Source of the DNA: Embleya scabrispora DSM 41855 | GTDB taxonomy: Bacteria; Actinomycetota; Actinomycetes; Streptomycetales; Streptomycetaceae | Direction of reading: 5' to 3' | DNA: 64,000 bases | NCBI RefSeq assembly: GCF_000372745.1 | Contig: NZ_KB889668.1 | Coordinates: 204-64,203, forward strand | Shown: positions 43,526 to 53,313 of the stretch, one piece after another | How positions within the stretch are numbered: the first letter of the stretch is position 1 | Layout of the letters: every line of letters starts with the position of its first letter | Program-made: the position numbers and the translations under genes | The notes under the pieces: generated by a model | What the model was told of the DNA's origin: nothing | What the model saw: only the letters and a program-made list of their open reading frames with translations | Databases searched by the model: none

Positions 43526-44767
43526 TCAGGTGTGTTGGTGGGCCTGGGAAATCTCGGGGGCTTTCGTGCATCGGAGGGTCACGGTCGCCACGGTGACGGC
43601 CGCGAGCATCAGGGCAGTGCTCACCCATAGCGGGGCGCGGTAGCCGAGGTCCGCGTCGATGGCCAGGCCGCCGAGCCACGGGCCGAGGGCGGCGCCCACG
43701 TTGAAGGCGGCGGTGGCGGCGGCGCCGGCCAGTGCGGAGCCGGCCGGGGCGAGACGAAGTACGCGGGTGATCAGGGCCGTTCCGGTGCCGAAGGCGAGCA
43801 TTCCCTGGATCGGGACGAGGGCGATCAGTGCGGCCGGCCGGTCGGCGGTCAGCGCGAGTACGGCCCATCCCAGGGCGAGGGCCGCCGCACCGACGGTGAT
43901 CAGTGTGTTCGGGCGTGCGTCGACGATCCGGCCCGCGATGGTGACGCCGACGAACGAGCCCACCCCGAACAGCGCGAGCGTGACCGGGACCCAGCCGTCA
44001 CCGAGGCCGGTGACCTCGGTGACCACCGGTTCGAGGTAGGCGAACGAACCGAACGTCGCGCCTTGGACGAGGGCGCTCAGCACGAGGGTGAGCAGCAGCG
44101 ACGGTGTGGCGAGGGCCCGCAGTTCGCGGCGCGCGCCCACCGCGTCACCGAGGCCGTCTGCTCCGGCCGCGCCCTCGGGGTCGGTCGTGTCGCCCGCTGT
44201 GCCCGCCTTCTCCGGCCCGGTGGCCCGCTCCGGCACCGTGCGGGCGATCGCGAAGAGGGCCGGCAGCGACACCAGGGCCACCGCCCAGAACGCCGCCCGC
44301 CATCCCCACCAGGTGCCGAGCAGAGCACCCGCGGGCACCCCCACCACACAGGCGAGGGTGACGCCGCCGACCACCACGGAGGTCGCCCGCGCCCGACGTT
44401 CGGGCCCGGCCAGGTCGATCGCGGTGACCAGGGCGACGGCCCAGAACCCGGCATTGGCGAGCGCGCCGACCACGCGGGTCGCCAGCAGGATCGGGTAGTT
44501 CGGGGTGAGCGCGCCGACGACATGCACGGCGACGAACACACCCAGGAAGAGCAACAGCGCCCGCCGACGCGGCCGGTCCCGGCTCAGCAGCGCCATCGCC
44601 GGCGCGCCGATCACCATCCCGATCGCGAATGCCGAGGTCGACAACCCGGCGGTGGGCACGGACACGTGCAGGTCGGCGGCGATGTCCGAGAGCAGGCCGG
44701 ACAACATGAACTCCGAGGTGCCCTGGGCGAAGACCGCGAGCCCGAGCACGTAGACAGCGAATGGCAT
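43526..44767 (-). CDS. MFS drug exporter, Cmx/CmrA-like
   Basis: 413 residues and about twelve membrane helices. The start MPFAVYVLGLAVFAQGTSEF and SGLLSDIAADLHVSVPTAG are typical of the Cmx/CmrA chloramphenicol-efflux branch of the DHA1 family; helix 2-3 loop ends SRDRPRRRAL. It expels small hydrophobic drugs in exchange for protons; the substrate here is not known. ATG at 44767. Monocistronic, facing the EphD-like gene. Confidence 0.88.
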   Translation of the reverse strand: MPFAVYVLGLAVFAQGTSEFMLSGLLSDIAADLHVSVPTAGLSTSAFAIGMVIGAPAMALLSRDRPRRRALLLFLGVFVAVHVVGALTPNYPILLATRVVGALANAGFWAVALVTAIDLAGPERRARATSVVVGGVTLACVVGVPAGALLGTWWGWRAAFWAVALVSLPALFAIARTVPERATGPEKAGTAGDTTDPEGAAGADGLGDAVGARRELRALATPSLLLTLVLSALVQGATFGSFAYLEPVVTEVTGLGDGWVPVTLALFGVGSFVGVTIAGRIVDARPNTLITVGAAALALGWAVLALTADRPAALIALVPIQGMLAFGTGTALITRVLRLAPAGSALAGAAATAAFNVGAALGPWLGGLAIDADLGYRAPLWVSTALMLAAVTVATVTLRCTKAPEISQAHQHT

Positions 44768-45484
44768 GACGAAACCCCATGGACGTCCGATGGATCCGGC
44801 ATGGATCCGACTGGGCAGGGGTGGGCCGCACACGCACGTCCCTCGTACAACACGCCGGGAGCCATCCACGAGTGCCGGAACGAAGGGGCGATGGCCCACA
44901 CTTCGCGGTTCCGGTGCTGCCGGTGGCACAGCCGTGCCCGAACGCCCCGGACCTGATCAGGCCGGGCGACAGGGTTTCATCGGCTCATCGACGAAAGGTC
45001 GGCCACCGCAATACCGGTGGCCGTCGTCTGTCCGACTCGGGACTGGACACGCTCGGGAACCTACCAGCCCCCCGCGCCGCGCCTCCACCCGATTCCGGAA
45101 CGAAAATCCGCGCCCATCCGGCCTCGACAGACGTAGGCGCGCGCCCACCCGGACATTCTCGAAGCGCACGACGACGTCTTCGAAGGTCCCCGAAGCCGCG
45201 TCTTCGACCAATCTGAGAACCGCTTGCACACCGCCGAGGCCCTGATGCAACTCACCATCGCGGGCTGAACCGAAGGACACGCCCGCCCCGACCCGCCCCC
45301 ACCCCACGTCATCCCAGCGGCGTACCCGTTCACCCCCGGGGTGCACGAACGTCGTCGTGAGGTTCGCCCGCGCGGCGATCGTCGGGGCATCGACCGCCGG
45401 CTAGCGTTGAGGGCGGATCGGGCAGTCGCCCGGCGGTGCTCCGACCGGAGGCGCCGAAGCACCGGAGTCATGGAGACGGCAGGG
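44768..45484. other. 717-base gap with a possible gene remnant
   Basis: Contains the MFS promoter on the left and the ABC-operon promoter on the right. A short frame at 45136-45268 (plus) ends DQSENRLHTAEALMQLTIAG and a stop; its codons have strong G/C third bases, as real genes do here, but no start or homologue can be named. It may be the 3' scrap of a lost gene. Confidence 0.4.
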
Positions 45485-46450
45485 ATGATCAAAGCCGACG
45501 CACTCACCAAGCGCTACGGGCCCAAGACCGCCGTCGAAGGGCTGACCTTCACCGTCCGTCCCGGTATCGTCACCGGCTTCCTGGGTCCCAACGGGGCGGG
45601 CAAGTCCACCACCATGCGGATGATTCTGGGTCTGGATCACCCCACTTCCGGCACGGTCACCGTCAACGGCCGCCGCTACGCCGACCACCCCGCCCCGCTG
45701 CACGAGGTCGGCGCGCTGTTGGAGGCGAAGGCGGTGCACACCGGGCGCTCCGCGTACAACCACCTGCTGTCCATGGCCGCGACCACCGGCATCCGCGCCC
45801 GTCGGGTGCGTGAGGTGATCGAGATGGTCGGCCTGGACGAGGTGGCCCGCAAGCGGGTCGGCGGCTTCTCGCTGGGCATGGGCCAGCGGCTCGGCCTCGC
45901 CACCGCGCTGCTGGGCGACCCGGCCACCCTGGTGCTGGACGAGCCGGTCAACGGGCTCGACCCCGAGGGTGTGCTGTGGATCCGGACGCTGCTCAAGTCG
46001 CTCGCCGCCGAGGGCCGCACGGTCTTCCTGTCCTCGCACCTGATGAGCGAGATGGCGCTGACCGCGGAGCACCTGATCGTGGTCGGTCGGGGCCGGCTGA
46101 TCGCCGACACCTCGGTCGCCGACTTCATCCACAACGCCGCGCCCAACCAGGTCAGGGTCCGCACACCGGACGCCGATCGGCTGCGCGCGCTGCTGTTCGG
46201 CCCCGAGGTGCGGGTCACCGGCCGCGAGCGGGACGTCCTGGAGGTCACCGGGGTGTCCAGCGACGACATCGGCCGACTCGCGTCCGCGCACGGCATCACC
46301 CTGTTCGAACTGGTCCCGCAGCAGGCTTCGCTGGAGGAGGCGTTCATGGAATCGACCCGCGACGCGGTCGAGTACCGAGTGGCCGAAGGCGCGCCCGGAC
46401 CCGCCCGGACGGCCGCCGCCGCCCGCCACCGAGACGGCGAGGTCGCCTGA
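45485..46450 (+). CDS. ABC exporter ATP-binding protein
   Basis: 321 residues. Walker A GPNGAGKST, Q-loop region EVGALLEAKAVH, signature FSLGMGQRLG, Walker B LVLDEPVNGLDPEG, and SSHLMSEM. The sequence GFLGPNGAGKSTTMRMILGL and the C-terminal extension QQASLEEAFME are typical of DrrA/CcmA-type ATPases of antibiotic or lantibiotic-type exporters. Forms a transporter with the permease encoded next (one-base overlap). ATG at 45485; a second ATG at 45470 is possible. Confidence 0.92.
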   Translation: MIKADALTKRYGPKTAVEGLTFTVRPGIVTGFLGPNGAGKSTTMRMILGLDHPTSGTVTVNGRRYADHPAPLHEVGALLEAKAVHTGRSAYNHLLSMAATTGIRARRVREVIEMVGLDEVARKRVGGFSLGMGQRLGLATALLGDPATLVLDEPVNGLDPEGVLWIRTLLKSLAAEGRTVFLSSHLMSEMALTAEHLIVVGRGRLIADTSVADFIHNAAPNQVRVRTPDADRLRALLFGPEVRVTGRERDVLEVTGVSSDDIGRLASAHGITLFELVPQQASLEEAFMESTRDAVEYRVAEGAPGPARTAAAARHRDGEVA

Positions 46451-47292
46451 TGTCGGCCGGCATCGTCACCACCGGCGCCGGTCCCGGGTTCGTCTCCCGG
46501 GCCGCCGGCCACGGCCGGGTCACCTTCGTACGGGTGCTCAACGCCGAGTGGATCAAGCTGCGCAGCCTGCGCTCGACCTTCTGGGTGCTGGTCGCCGCGG
46601 TCTTCCTGGTGATCGCGCTGGGTCTGCTGGTCTGCGTGGGCACGGTCGACCGCTGGCCGAACACGAGCGCCGCCGAGAAGGCACGGCTGTCCCCGCCGAA
46701 CGCGAGCCTGACCGGGCTCTACCTGGCCCAACAGGCCATCGGCGTGCTCGGTGTCCTGGTGGTCAGCGGCGAGTACGCCACCGGCTCGATCCGAGCCACC
46801 ATGGCCGCGGTGCCGCACCGGCTGCCGGTCCTGTGGGCCAAGAGCGTGGTGTTCGGGGCGGTCACCTTCGTCTTGATGCTCGGCACCTGCCTGGTCGCGT
46901 TCCTGAGCGGGCAGGCGGTGTTGGCCAAGGAGCACATCGACGTCTCGCTGAGTGACCCGGGCGTGCCGCGTGTGGTCGTGGGCGTCGCGGTCTACCTCGC
47001 CGTCACCGGCATCCTGGCGATCGGCATCGGAGCGATCGTGCGCAACGCCGCCGGCGGCATCGCGATCGTGTTCGGGCTGCTGCTGGTACTGCCCGAGGTG
47101 GTCCGCGCCCTGCCGTCCGACTGGCAGGACCGGATCACCAAGTACCTGCCCAGCGAAGCCGGCCAGGCGCTCACCCGGTGGCATCCGGAGGAGGGCGCGC
47201 TGTCCCCGGGAGCAGGCATCACGGTGTTCGTGCTGTACGCCGCGGCGACGCTCGCGGTGGCGGCGGTGTTGCTGCGCAGGCGCGACGCGTGA
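46450..47292 (+). CDS. ABC-2-type transporter permease
   Basis: 280 residues and about six membrane helices. AEWIKLRSLRSTFWVLVAAV is the usual start of the actinobacterial ABC-2 permeases, and VSGEYATGSIRATMAAVPHR is the conserved cytoplasmic segment before helix 3. Starts with ATG at 46450, overlapping the ATPase stop, and overlaps the kinase start at its own end. Exports an unknown compound; coupled two-component genes downstream suggest induction by a cell-envelope stress or antibiotic. Confidence 0.9.
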   Translation: MSAGIVTTGAGPGFVSRAAGHGRVTFVRVLNAEWIKLRSLRSTFWVLVAAVFLVIALGLLVCVGTVDRWPNTSAAEKARLSPPNASLTGLYLAQQAIGVLGVLVVSGEYATGSIRATMAAVPHRLPVLWAKSVVFGAVTFVLMLGTCLVAFLSGQAVLAKEHIDVSLSDPGVPRVVVGVAVYLAVTGILAIGIGAIVRNAAGGIAIVFGLLLVLPEVVRALPSDWQDRITKYLPSEAGQALTRWHPEEGALSPGAGITVFVLYAAATLAVAAVLLRRRDA

Positions 47293-48500
47293 ACACGTTG
47301 CTTCGACGGTACGGCGGCGAGCACGGCCTCGCCGCCGTACCGGCACGCCTGGTGGCTTTCACCCGCCGCCATCCGATCTGGGCCGACACCACCCTCGCGA
47401 TGGCCCTGCTCCTGCTCTTCGAGGCCGGCAACCTGCTGCGGCTGTCCGACTGGGCGATGCTCGGGGTGGCTTTGACGCTGCCGCTCGCGCTGCGCCGGCG
47501 GGCCCCGGTCGCGGTGTTCTCGATGATCGCGGTCGTGGCCTTCGCCCAGTGGGTGGTGGACGCGCGGACCGGCGCGGACGCGAGTCTGCTGATCGCGCTG
47601 TACACCGTGGCCGCGAGCTGCGACCGGCGCCGGACGTTGTACGCGCTCGCCGTGATCGAGGTGGGCATCGTGCTGGCCATCGCGCGCTGGACCGCCGACG
47701 GATTCCGGTTCGGCGCGTTCGTCGGGCTCAGCGCGATGGCCCTGACCGCAGCGGTGCTCGGCGCCAACCTGCGCACCCGGCGGCGTTACCTGGTCGCCCT
47801 GGAGGAACGTGCCCAGCGCCTGGAACGCGAGCAGCGACAGCAGGCCGAACTCGCGGTGGCGGCCGAACGCTCGCGGATCGCCCGGGAGATGCACGACATC
47901 GTCACGCACAACCTGTCGGTGATGGTGGCGCTCGCGGACGCCGCCACGATGACCGTGCACAGCAAGCCGGAGCGGTCCGCCGCGGCGATGGAACAGGTCT
48001 CCGGCACGGGCCGGCAGGCACTCACCGAGATGCGCCGCTTCCTGGGCGTGTTGCACGAGGACGAACCCGATGCCGCGCGGCACCCGCAGCCGGATCTGGC
48101 TCGGCTGGGCGCGCTCGCCGAGCAGGTGCGCGCGGCGGGCCTGCCGACCACGCTCACTGTGCAGGGCGACACGCGGAACGTGCCGCCGGGTGCGCAGTTG
48201 GCGGTGTACCGACTCGCTCAGGAGGCGCTGACCAACACCCTCAAGCACGCTCAGCCCGGTGCGAACGCGCGGATCAGGGTGAGTAGTTCGGCCGATCGAT
48301 TGGAACTGAGCGTGGTCGACGACGGCCGTCCGCGCCCGGTCGACATCGGCGAGCGGAACGAACCGCGCGGTGGGCGGGGGCTTGCCGGCATGCGGGAACG
48401 GGCCGCCGTCTACGGTGGCGAAGTGGAGGCCGGGCCGTTGCCCGGCGGCGGCTGGCGAGTGTCGGCGCTGTTGCACCTGACCGATCCGGGAGGATCCTGA
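47289..48500 (+). CDS. Sensor histidine kinase (HisKA_3/NarL group)
   Basis: 403 residues. Several membrane helices (about residues 35-160), a coiled coil (ALEERAQRLEREQRQQAELA), the phosphoacceptor motif REMHDIVTHNLSVMVALADA and an ATPase domain with RLAQEALTNTLKHAQPG and the G-box GGRGLAGMRERA. It phosphorylates the response regulator encoded 1 base downstream. GTG at 47289 overlaps the permease stop. Its sensing part is purely membrane-embedded, as in kinases that detect envelope-active compounds. Confidence 0.92.
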   Translation: MNTLLRRYGGEHGLAAVPARLVAFTRRHPIWADTTLAMALLLLFEAGNLLRLSDWAMLGVALTLPLALRRRAPVAVFSMIAVVAFAQWVVDARTGADASLLIALYTVAASCDRRRTLYALAVIEVGIVLAIARWTADGFRFGAFVGLSAMALTAAVLGANLRTRRRYLVALEERAQRLEREQRQQAELAVAAERSRIAREMHDIVTHNLSVMVALADAATMTVHSKPERSAAAMEQVSGTGRQALTEMRRFLGVLHEDEPDAARHPQPDLARLGALAEQVRAAGLPTTLTVQGDTRNVPPGAQLAVYRLAQEALTNTLKHAQPGANARIRVSSSADRLELSVVDDGRPRPVDIGERNEPRGGRGLAGMRERAAVYGGEVEAGPLPGGGWRVSALLHLTDPGGS

Positions 48501-48501
48501 C

Positions 48502-49170
48502 GTGGCCATCGACGTATTGGTGGTGGACGACCAGCCGCTGTTGCGGATGGCGTTCACGATGGTCCTGGACGCCCAGGACGACATGACCCTGGCCGGCGAG
48601 GCCGACTGCGGCGAGGAGGCGGTCCGGCTGGCCGAGCGGCTGCGCCCGGACGTGGTGTTGATGGACGTGCGGATGCCCGGCATGGACGGTATCGAGGCGA
48701 CCCGGCTGATCAGCGAGCGCTGCCCGGAGACCAAGGTGCTCATCCTGACCACGTTCGACCTGGACGAGTACGCGTTCGCCGGGCTGCGCGCGGGCGCCTC
48801 CGGCTTCCTGCTCAAGAACGCGCTGCCGGCCGAACTCCTGGGCGCGATCCGCTCGGTGGCGGCGGGGGACGCGGTGGTCGCCCCGCGCATCACCCGCCGC
48901 CTGCTGGAGACCTTCGCGCACCGCCTGCCGCACCACGACGTCACGCCCGGCGCCGAGGACCCGCGGCTCGCCCAGTTGACCGAGCGCGAGCGGGGCGTGC
49001 TGATCGAGGTCGCGCGCGGCCTGTCCAACGCGGAGATCGCCGCCCGGCTGCACCTGTCGGACGCCACGATCAAGACGCACGTGAGCCGGGTGCTGGCCAA
49101 ACTCGGCGTCCGCGACCGGGTCCAGGCGGTGGTGGTCGCGTACGAGAGCCGCCTGGTGCAGCCGTTGTGA
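48502..49170 (+). CDS. LuxR/NarL-type response regulator
   Basis: 222 residues. Receiver domain with the acidic pair VVDDQ, phosphorylated Asp in VVLMDVRMPGMDG and Lys in FLLKNALP; C-terminal LuxR helix-turn-helix LTERERGVLIEVARGLSNAE, with LHLSDATIKTHVSRVLAKLG as the recognition part. It probably activates the four-gene operon that it ends. GTG start, 1 base after the kinase stop. Confidence 0.93.
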   Translation: MAIDVLVVDDQPLLRMAFTMVLDAQDDMTLAGEADCGEEAVRLAERLRPDVVLMDVRMPGMDGIEATRLISERCPETKVLILTTFDLDEYAFAGLRAGASGFLLKNALPAELLGAIRSVAAGDAVVAPRITRRLLETFAHRLPHHDVTPGAEDPRLAQLTERERGVLIEVARGLSNAEIAARLHLSDATIKTHVSRVLAKLGVRDRVQAVVVAYESRLVQPL

Positions 49171-49247
49171 GCCCCGGCGCCGCGCGGGTCGGGTGCGTCC
49201 CGACACGTCGCGGCACCGGCGGATTCGACGGCGGACTCGACGCCGCT

Positions 49248-49279
49248 GCGACCGGGCCCGGCCCGTCGGGCCCGGTCGC
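49248..49279. terminator. Bidirectional hairpin between response regulator and MFS gene
   Basis: A perfect 13-bp GC stem (49248-49260 with 49267-49279, loop GCCCGT) lies between the convergent stops at 49170 and 49285. Confidence 0.75.
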
Positions 49280-49284
49280 GCGGC

Positions 49285-50910
49285 TCAGTGCAGCGTGCCG
49301 CCGGTGGCCGGGGTACGGCCCGCATTCATCACCACGGCCAGCACCACGCACACCACGCCGGCGGCGGCCACCGCCCAGAACCCGATCGTCCAGCCGTCGT
49401 CGGTGTAGACCTGCGGGATGTCGAACGTCTGCGCTGGTGCGCCGGGTTGGGCGACGGTGGAGACCTGGTAGGTGTGCGCGGACAGGATCGCCGTGAGGAT
49501 CGCCGTACCGACCGCGCTGCCGAACGACTGGGTCAGCGCCAGCATGCTCGCGCCGATGCCCTGCTGCTCCTGGGGCACCGCCTCGATCACCAGGTTGTTC
49601 GCGCAGGCGTAGTACACGCCGAAGGCGAGACCGTAGACGATGCCGATGATCAGCAGCACGCCCCACGAGCCGTGGAACATCGCGTACAGCGCCATCGAGA
49701 GTGTCATCATCGCCAGACACACGATGTACGGGCGACGCAGGCCGACCCTGGTCGCCCACTGGCCGGCCGCCGGTCCGGTGACCATGCCCGGGATGGACTG
49801 CCACGTGGTCAGGTGCACGGCCAGCGCCATCAGGCTGAAGCCGAGCGCGTAGCCGATGTCGCCGTGGAAGATCAGCCCCTGGCGCATCGCGTCCACCGGG
49901 ATGCCGGCCTTGGCGGCGAAGCCGGCGACGGTGCCCTCCTTGACCACCTTCTCGTCGATCTGGGCCATGTAGGACACGGCGTAGAACTGCACGCCGATGA
50001 TCATGTTGGCGAACAGGCCGATGGCCAGCACGATGGACACCCTGGGCGCGCGCAGCAGTTTCGGGTCCATGATCGGGTCGGCGGCGCGGTGTTCCCAGAT
50101 GTAGAAGGCGATCAGCAGGGCGATGCCGAGCACGAGGTAGATCCATGCGGTGAACCGGCCCCAGCCCCACTGCTGACCGTTGCTGATGTAGATCAGGGCG
50201 AGCGCGACGCCCGCCCCGATGAGCACCGAGCCGAGCCAGTCCAGTCGCTGACGCGTCTTCAGCTTCGACTCGGGCACCACGAGCCAGAAGATCGGGATCA
50301 GCACCAGCATGTAGATCATCAGGAACCAGAACAGCGAGCGCCAACTCCAGTGGTCGGTCAGCCAACCGCTGAGCAGCGGTGCGGTCAGCGCGGATACACC
50401 GAATCCGGTGGCGATCACGCCGATCGCCATCGGCACCATCCGACGCGGCATCAGGTCGCGGATCAGCCCGGCGGCCACCGCCGCCATCGCGAACGCCACC
50501 GCCTGGAGGCCGCGGCCGACCAGGAACATCGCCCACGAGTGGGTCAGCGCGCACAGGATCGAACCGGCCAGGAACGAGACGCTGCACGCGAGCAGGATCA
50601 GCTTCTTGCCGTACAGGTCGGCGAGTTTGCCGATGATCGGCGTGGTGGCGCCGCCGACCAGGCCGAGAATGATGATCATCCAGCCGATGTTGTTGCCGGC
50701 CGACGGGAAGTCCAGGCCGATCTTTTGTACGGCGGTGCCGATCATCGTGTACTGGAGCGGTACCACCTCGGAGAACAGCACGATCACTCCGAGCACCGAG
50801 AAGATCCGGAGCTTGGACGCGCCTTCGAGCCGGCCCGGGTCGGCGCCGCCGACGGGTGCGGACTCTTGTGGCTTCTCCGGCGGCGGGGTGCTGTCGATGG
50901 TCTCGGTCAC
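49285..50910 (-). CDS. MFS exporter, 14-helix DHA2-like
   Basis: 541 residues. Motifs FPSAGNNIGWMIIILGLVGG, GKLADLYGKKLILLACSVSF, VGRGLQAVAFAMAAVAAGLI and TGFGVSALTAPLLSGWLTDH (motif C) fit the DHA2 drug:proton antiporters; the C-terminal half holds EAVPQEQQGIGASMLALTQS. Exports unknown hydrophobic compounds. GTG at 50910 with GGGAGG upstream. A long inverted repeat 300 bases upstream is a candidate operator. Confidence 0.9.
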   Translation of the reverse strand: MTETIDSTPPPEKPQESAPVGGADPGRLEGASKLRIFSVLGVIVLFSEVVPLQYTMIGTAVQKIGLDFPSAGNNIGWMIIILGLVGGATTPIIGKLADLYGKKLILLACSVSFLAGSILCALTHSWAMFLVGRGLQAVAFAMAAVAAGLIRDLMPRRMVPMAIGVIATGFGVSALTAPLLSGWLTDHWSWRSLFWFLMIYMLVLIPIFWLVVPESKLKTRQRLDWLGSVLIGAGVALALIYISNGQQWGWGRFTAWIYLVLGIALLIAFYIWEHRAADPIMDPKLLRAPRVSIVLAIGLFANMIIGVQFYAVSYMAQIDEKVVKEGTVAGFAAKAGIPVDAMRQGLIFHGDIGYALGFSLMALAVHLTTWQSIPGMVTGPAAGQWATRVGLRRPYIVCLAMMTLSMALYAMFHGSWGVLLIIGIVYGLAFGVYYACANNLVIEAVPQEQQGIGASMLALTQSFGSAVGTAILTAILSAHTYQVSTVAQPGAPAQTFDIPQVYTDDGWTIGFWAVAAAGVVCVVLAVVMNAGRTPATGGTLH

Positions 50911-51487
50911 GCGAATACCTCCCGAACACGGCGTCGCCCGATGGCGGCGCGCTCGGCGATGGCCGGTGTGGCCTGGCGCATGGCGTACGGCGGACGGATC
51001 GGAACCGGACGCTCCGGTTCCGGCTCGTTGACGTCGAGGCGACCGACGAGGGTTTCCCGGCCGACTCGACACGTGCCGACCTGCATCTACGGCAACCAAC
51101 GAGTCCATCGGAAGGCGCGCCGGGGCCGAACCCGACCCCGGCGAACCCCGGTGGATCAGGCGCCGGTTCGGCGCCTGGTGCACCTTGGCACGAACGGGTC
51201 GAGCTGTGAAGCCATCATGACCAACATGGTCATGATGGCTGCGTGTCTCGTCCGGACGACTACGCGCAGTGACGCGAATCGGGACCTTTCCGGCCCGGAC
51301 GGCCCTGCGGACACTGCCCCCGGGACACCGCCCCGGGACGCCGACCCCGGGAACGACCACACGCGGGCGACGCGTTGACGGTTCATGATGCACGGCGACG
51401 CGTCGAGCCGAGCGCGGATAGCATCGCAGGGCTGTCTCGCCGCATCCGCGCGTGTCCCGCGGGACCCGCCGAGCCACGGAGAACGCC
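50911..51487. other. 577-base gap: divergent promoter region with palindrome
   Basis: No coding frame is convincing. It separates the divergent MFS and RraA-like genes and includes the 14-bp-arm inverted repeat at 51210-51240. Confidence 0.55.
51210..51240. promoter_or_regulatory. Perfect inverted repeat, operator candidate
   Basis: Arms of 14 bases (AGCCATCATGACCA and TGGTCATGATGGCT) match perfectly around the centre ACA. The element is far less GC-rich than its surroundings. It lies between the divergent MFS and RraA-like genes, where a TetR- or PadR-type repressor could control both. No regulator gene is adjacent. Confidence 0.6.
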
Positions 51488-52180
51488 ATGTTGAAGACCT
51501 TCGCCGAACTCTCCACGCCGCTCGTGGCGGACGCGTGTGTGCGACACGGCATGCCGCTTCGGGTCGCGCCGCCGGGAATCGGCGCCGTGGTACCCGGACA
51601 GCGCATCGCCGGTCGGGTGTTGCCGGTTCGGCACTACGGCAGTGTGGACGTGTTCCTGGAGGCGTTCGGCGCGGCCGAGCCGGACGACGTGCTGGTGATC
51701 GACAACGGCGGTCGTACCGACGAGGCGTGCATCGGCGATCTGGCGGTTCTGGAGGCCGAGGCGGCGGGGGTGGCGGCCTTGGTGGTGTGGGGGCTGCACC
51801 GCGATACCCCGGAACTGGTGGAGATCGGCCTGCCGGTGTTCAGCTACGGCGGTTTCCCGCCCGGCCCGTTGCGGCTGGACGAGCGCGAGCCCGAGGCGCT
51901 GACCACCGCCAGGTTCGGACCGCATCTGGTGAGCACCGACGACCTCGTGTTCGGCGACGAGGACGGCGTGCTGTTCCTCGCCGTCGACCGGGCCGACGAG
52001 GTGCTCGCGACGGCTCATCGCATCCGCGACACCGAACGCGAACAGGCCCGCCGGATCCGGGCCGGCGAGACGCTGCGTCGACAGACCACCTTCGACGACT
52101 ACCTGGCCCGTCGCGCGAGCGACCCGTCGTACACGTTCCGCCGGCACCTGCGTCGCACCGGCGGCGCGATCGAGGAGTAG
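51488..52180 (+). CDS. RraA-family protein
   Basis: 230 residues. Starts [20 protein letters not shown]; core [20 protein letters not shown] and [20 protein letters not shown] contain the conserved Gly-Asp-Leu and Arg-Asp residues of the RraA/HMG aldolase superfamily. Members are aldolases, RNase E inhibitors or of unknown role; streptomycetes lack a clear reason for the latter, so a metal-dependent aldolase or decarboxylase is the better guess. ATG at 51488 with CGGAGAA upstream. Confidence 0.85.
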   Translation: MLKTFAELSTPLVADACVRHGMPLRVAPPGIGAVVPGQRIAGRVLPVRHYGSVDVFLEAFGAAEPDDVLVIDNGGRTDEACIGDLAVLEAEAAGVAALVVWGLHRDTPELVEIGLPVFSYGGFPPGPLRLDEREPEALTTARFGPHLVSTDDLVFGDEDGVLFLAVDRADEVLATAHRIRDTEREQARRIRAGETLRRQTTFDDYLARRASDPSYTFRRHLRRTGGAIEE

Positions 52181-52383
52181 CCCGCCGCCGGCCCGACCGC
52201 CGAACGGAGTTGCCGGGCAGGCCATCCGGGCCCGACGACCGGGAAAACGCCGACCGGGCACGCCGACCGAATCCGGCGCGGCCGAGTCCGCCGGGCCCGA
52301 CCCGCGTCGGCTCCTCGGCGTGACCCGCGTTCGCCGGGCGGGATCCGGCACGACCGGCCGCCCGGAGGTCGTCGACGGGCGAA

Positions 52384-53163
52384 CTACTCGGGCTGGGGCG
52401 CGCTGCGGATGATGGCGAAGGGAGCGCCGAACGGGTCGGCCAGCCAGGCGATGCGGCCGACCTCCGGGACGTCGGCGGCGGGCATGAGCAACGAGCCGCC
52501 GTTGTGCCGGGCCCGCTCCACGACGTCGTCGGGGTCGGCGACCTCGAAGTACGCGATCCAGTGCGGGTCCTGGCCGTGGGAGTCCGGAACGATGCCGCCG
52601 AAGGAGGCGTCCCGGGGGTCGCCCTCGGCCGTGGACAGCACGGTGTAGGTCATCCCGGGCATCTCGAACTCCTGTGAACGCCAACCGAACAGCCCTCCGT
52701 AGAAGGAGAGCGCCGCGGCGCGATCGACGCCGTGCAACTCGACCCAGGCCAGTGAGGTGGGCTCGCCCAGCAGCTCCGAGCCGTGGAAGGTACCGGGCTG
52801 CCAGATGGCGAAATCGGCGCCGGCCGGGTCGGTCAGCGGGGACATCCGGCCCATCTCCATGACGTCGAACGGCTCCACCCGAACCGTACCGCCGCTCTTC
52901 TTGACGGCCGCGGCGGTGGCATCGGCGTCGGGGGTCTCGAAGTAGACCGTCCAGGCGGACGACGCACCCTCCTCGGTGAGCGGACCGAGGCCGGCGATGG
53001 TCTGGCCCTCCTGTTGGAAGAGCCCGTAGCCGCCCGCGTCGGGTCCGGCGGACTCGAAGTCCCAGTCGAAGACGGCGCGGTAGAAGGCGGCCGCCGCGGT
53101 GGTGTCGGGGCTGCCCAGGTCCAGCCAGTTCGGCGAACCCTTGACAAAGTCGGTACTGAGCAC
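52384..53163 (-). CDS. Two-domain VOC (glyoxalase-like) protein
   Basis: 259 residues built from two tandem VOC domains (about 8-120 and 138-255). Typical segments are NWLDLGSPDTTAAAAFYRAV and SLAWVELHGVDRAAALSFYG, each opening one domain, with DPAGADFAIWQPG and ADPFGAPFAIIRS closing them. Resembles the 27-kDa antigen/hydroxylase-like proteins of actinobacteria. GTG at 53163 has AAGGAG upstream. Ligand unknown. Confidence 0.87.
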   Translation of the reverse strand: MLSTDFVKGSPNWLDLGSPDTTAAAAFYRAVFDWDFESAGPDAGGYGLFQQEGQTIAGLGPLTEEGASSAWTVYFETPDADATAAAVKKSGGTVRVEPFDVMEMGRMSPLTDPAGADFAIWQPGTFHGSELLGEPTSLAWVELHGVDRAAALSFYGGLFGWRSQEFEMPGMTYTVLSTAEGDPRDASFGGIVPDSHGQDPHWIAYFEVADPDDVVERARHNGGSLLMPAADVPEVGRIAWLADPFGAPFAIIRSAPQPE

Positions 53164-53313
53164 GTCGCTCCTTCGCCGGGCCGTTTTCGACCCTGATGAC
53201 ATGTGTCGTAGTGACTTGTCCAGTCTGACTCCGGGAACCGGCGTCGGGCCCGCAAGCACGCGGACCCGGGCCCGGGTGTCGCCCTTCCTGCGCCGTACGA
53301 GTGAGCCGACCGG

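Noticed and set aside
45136-45268. Short protein-like frame ending LHTAEALMQLTIAG
   Set aside because: Codon bias is gene-like, but there is no start, no ribosome site and no family I can name; mentioned only as a possible remnant.
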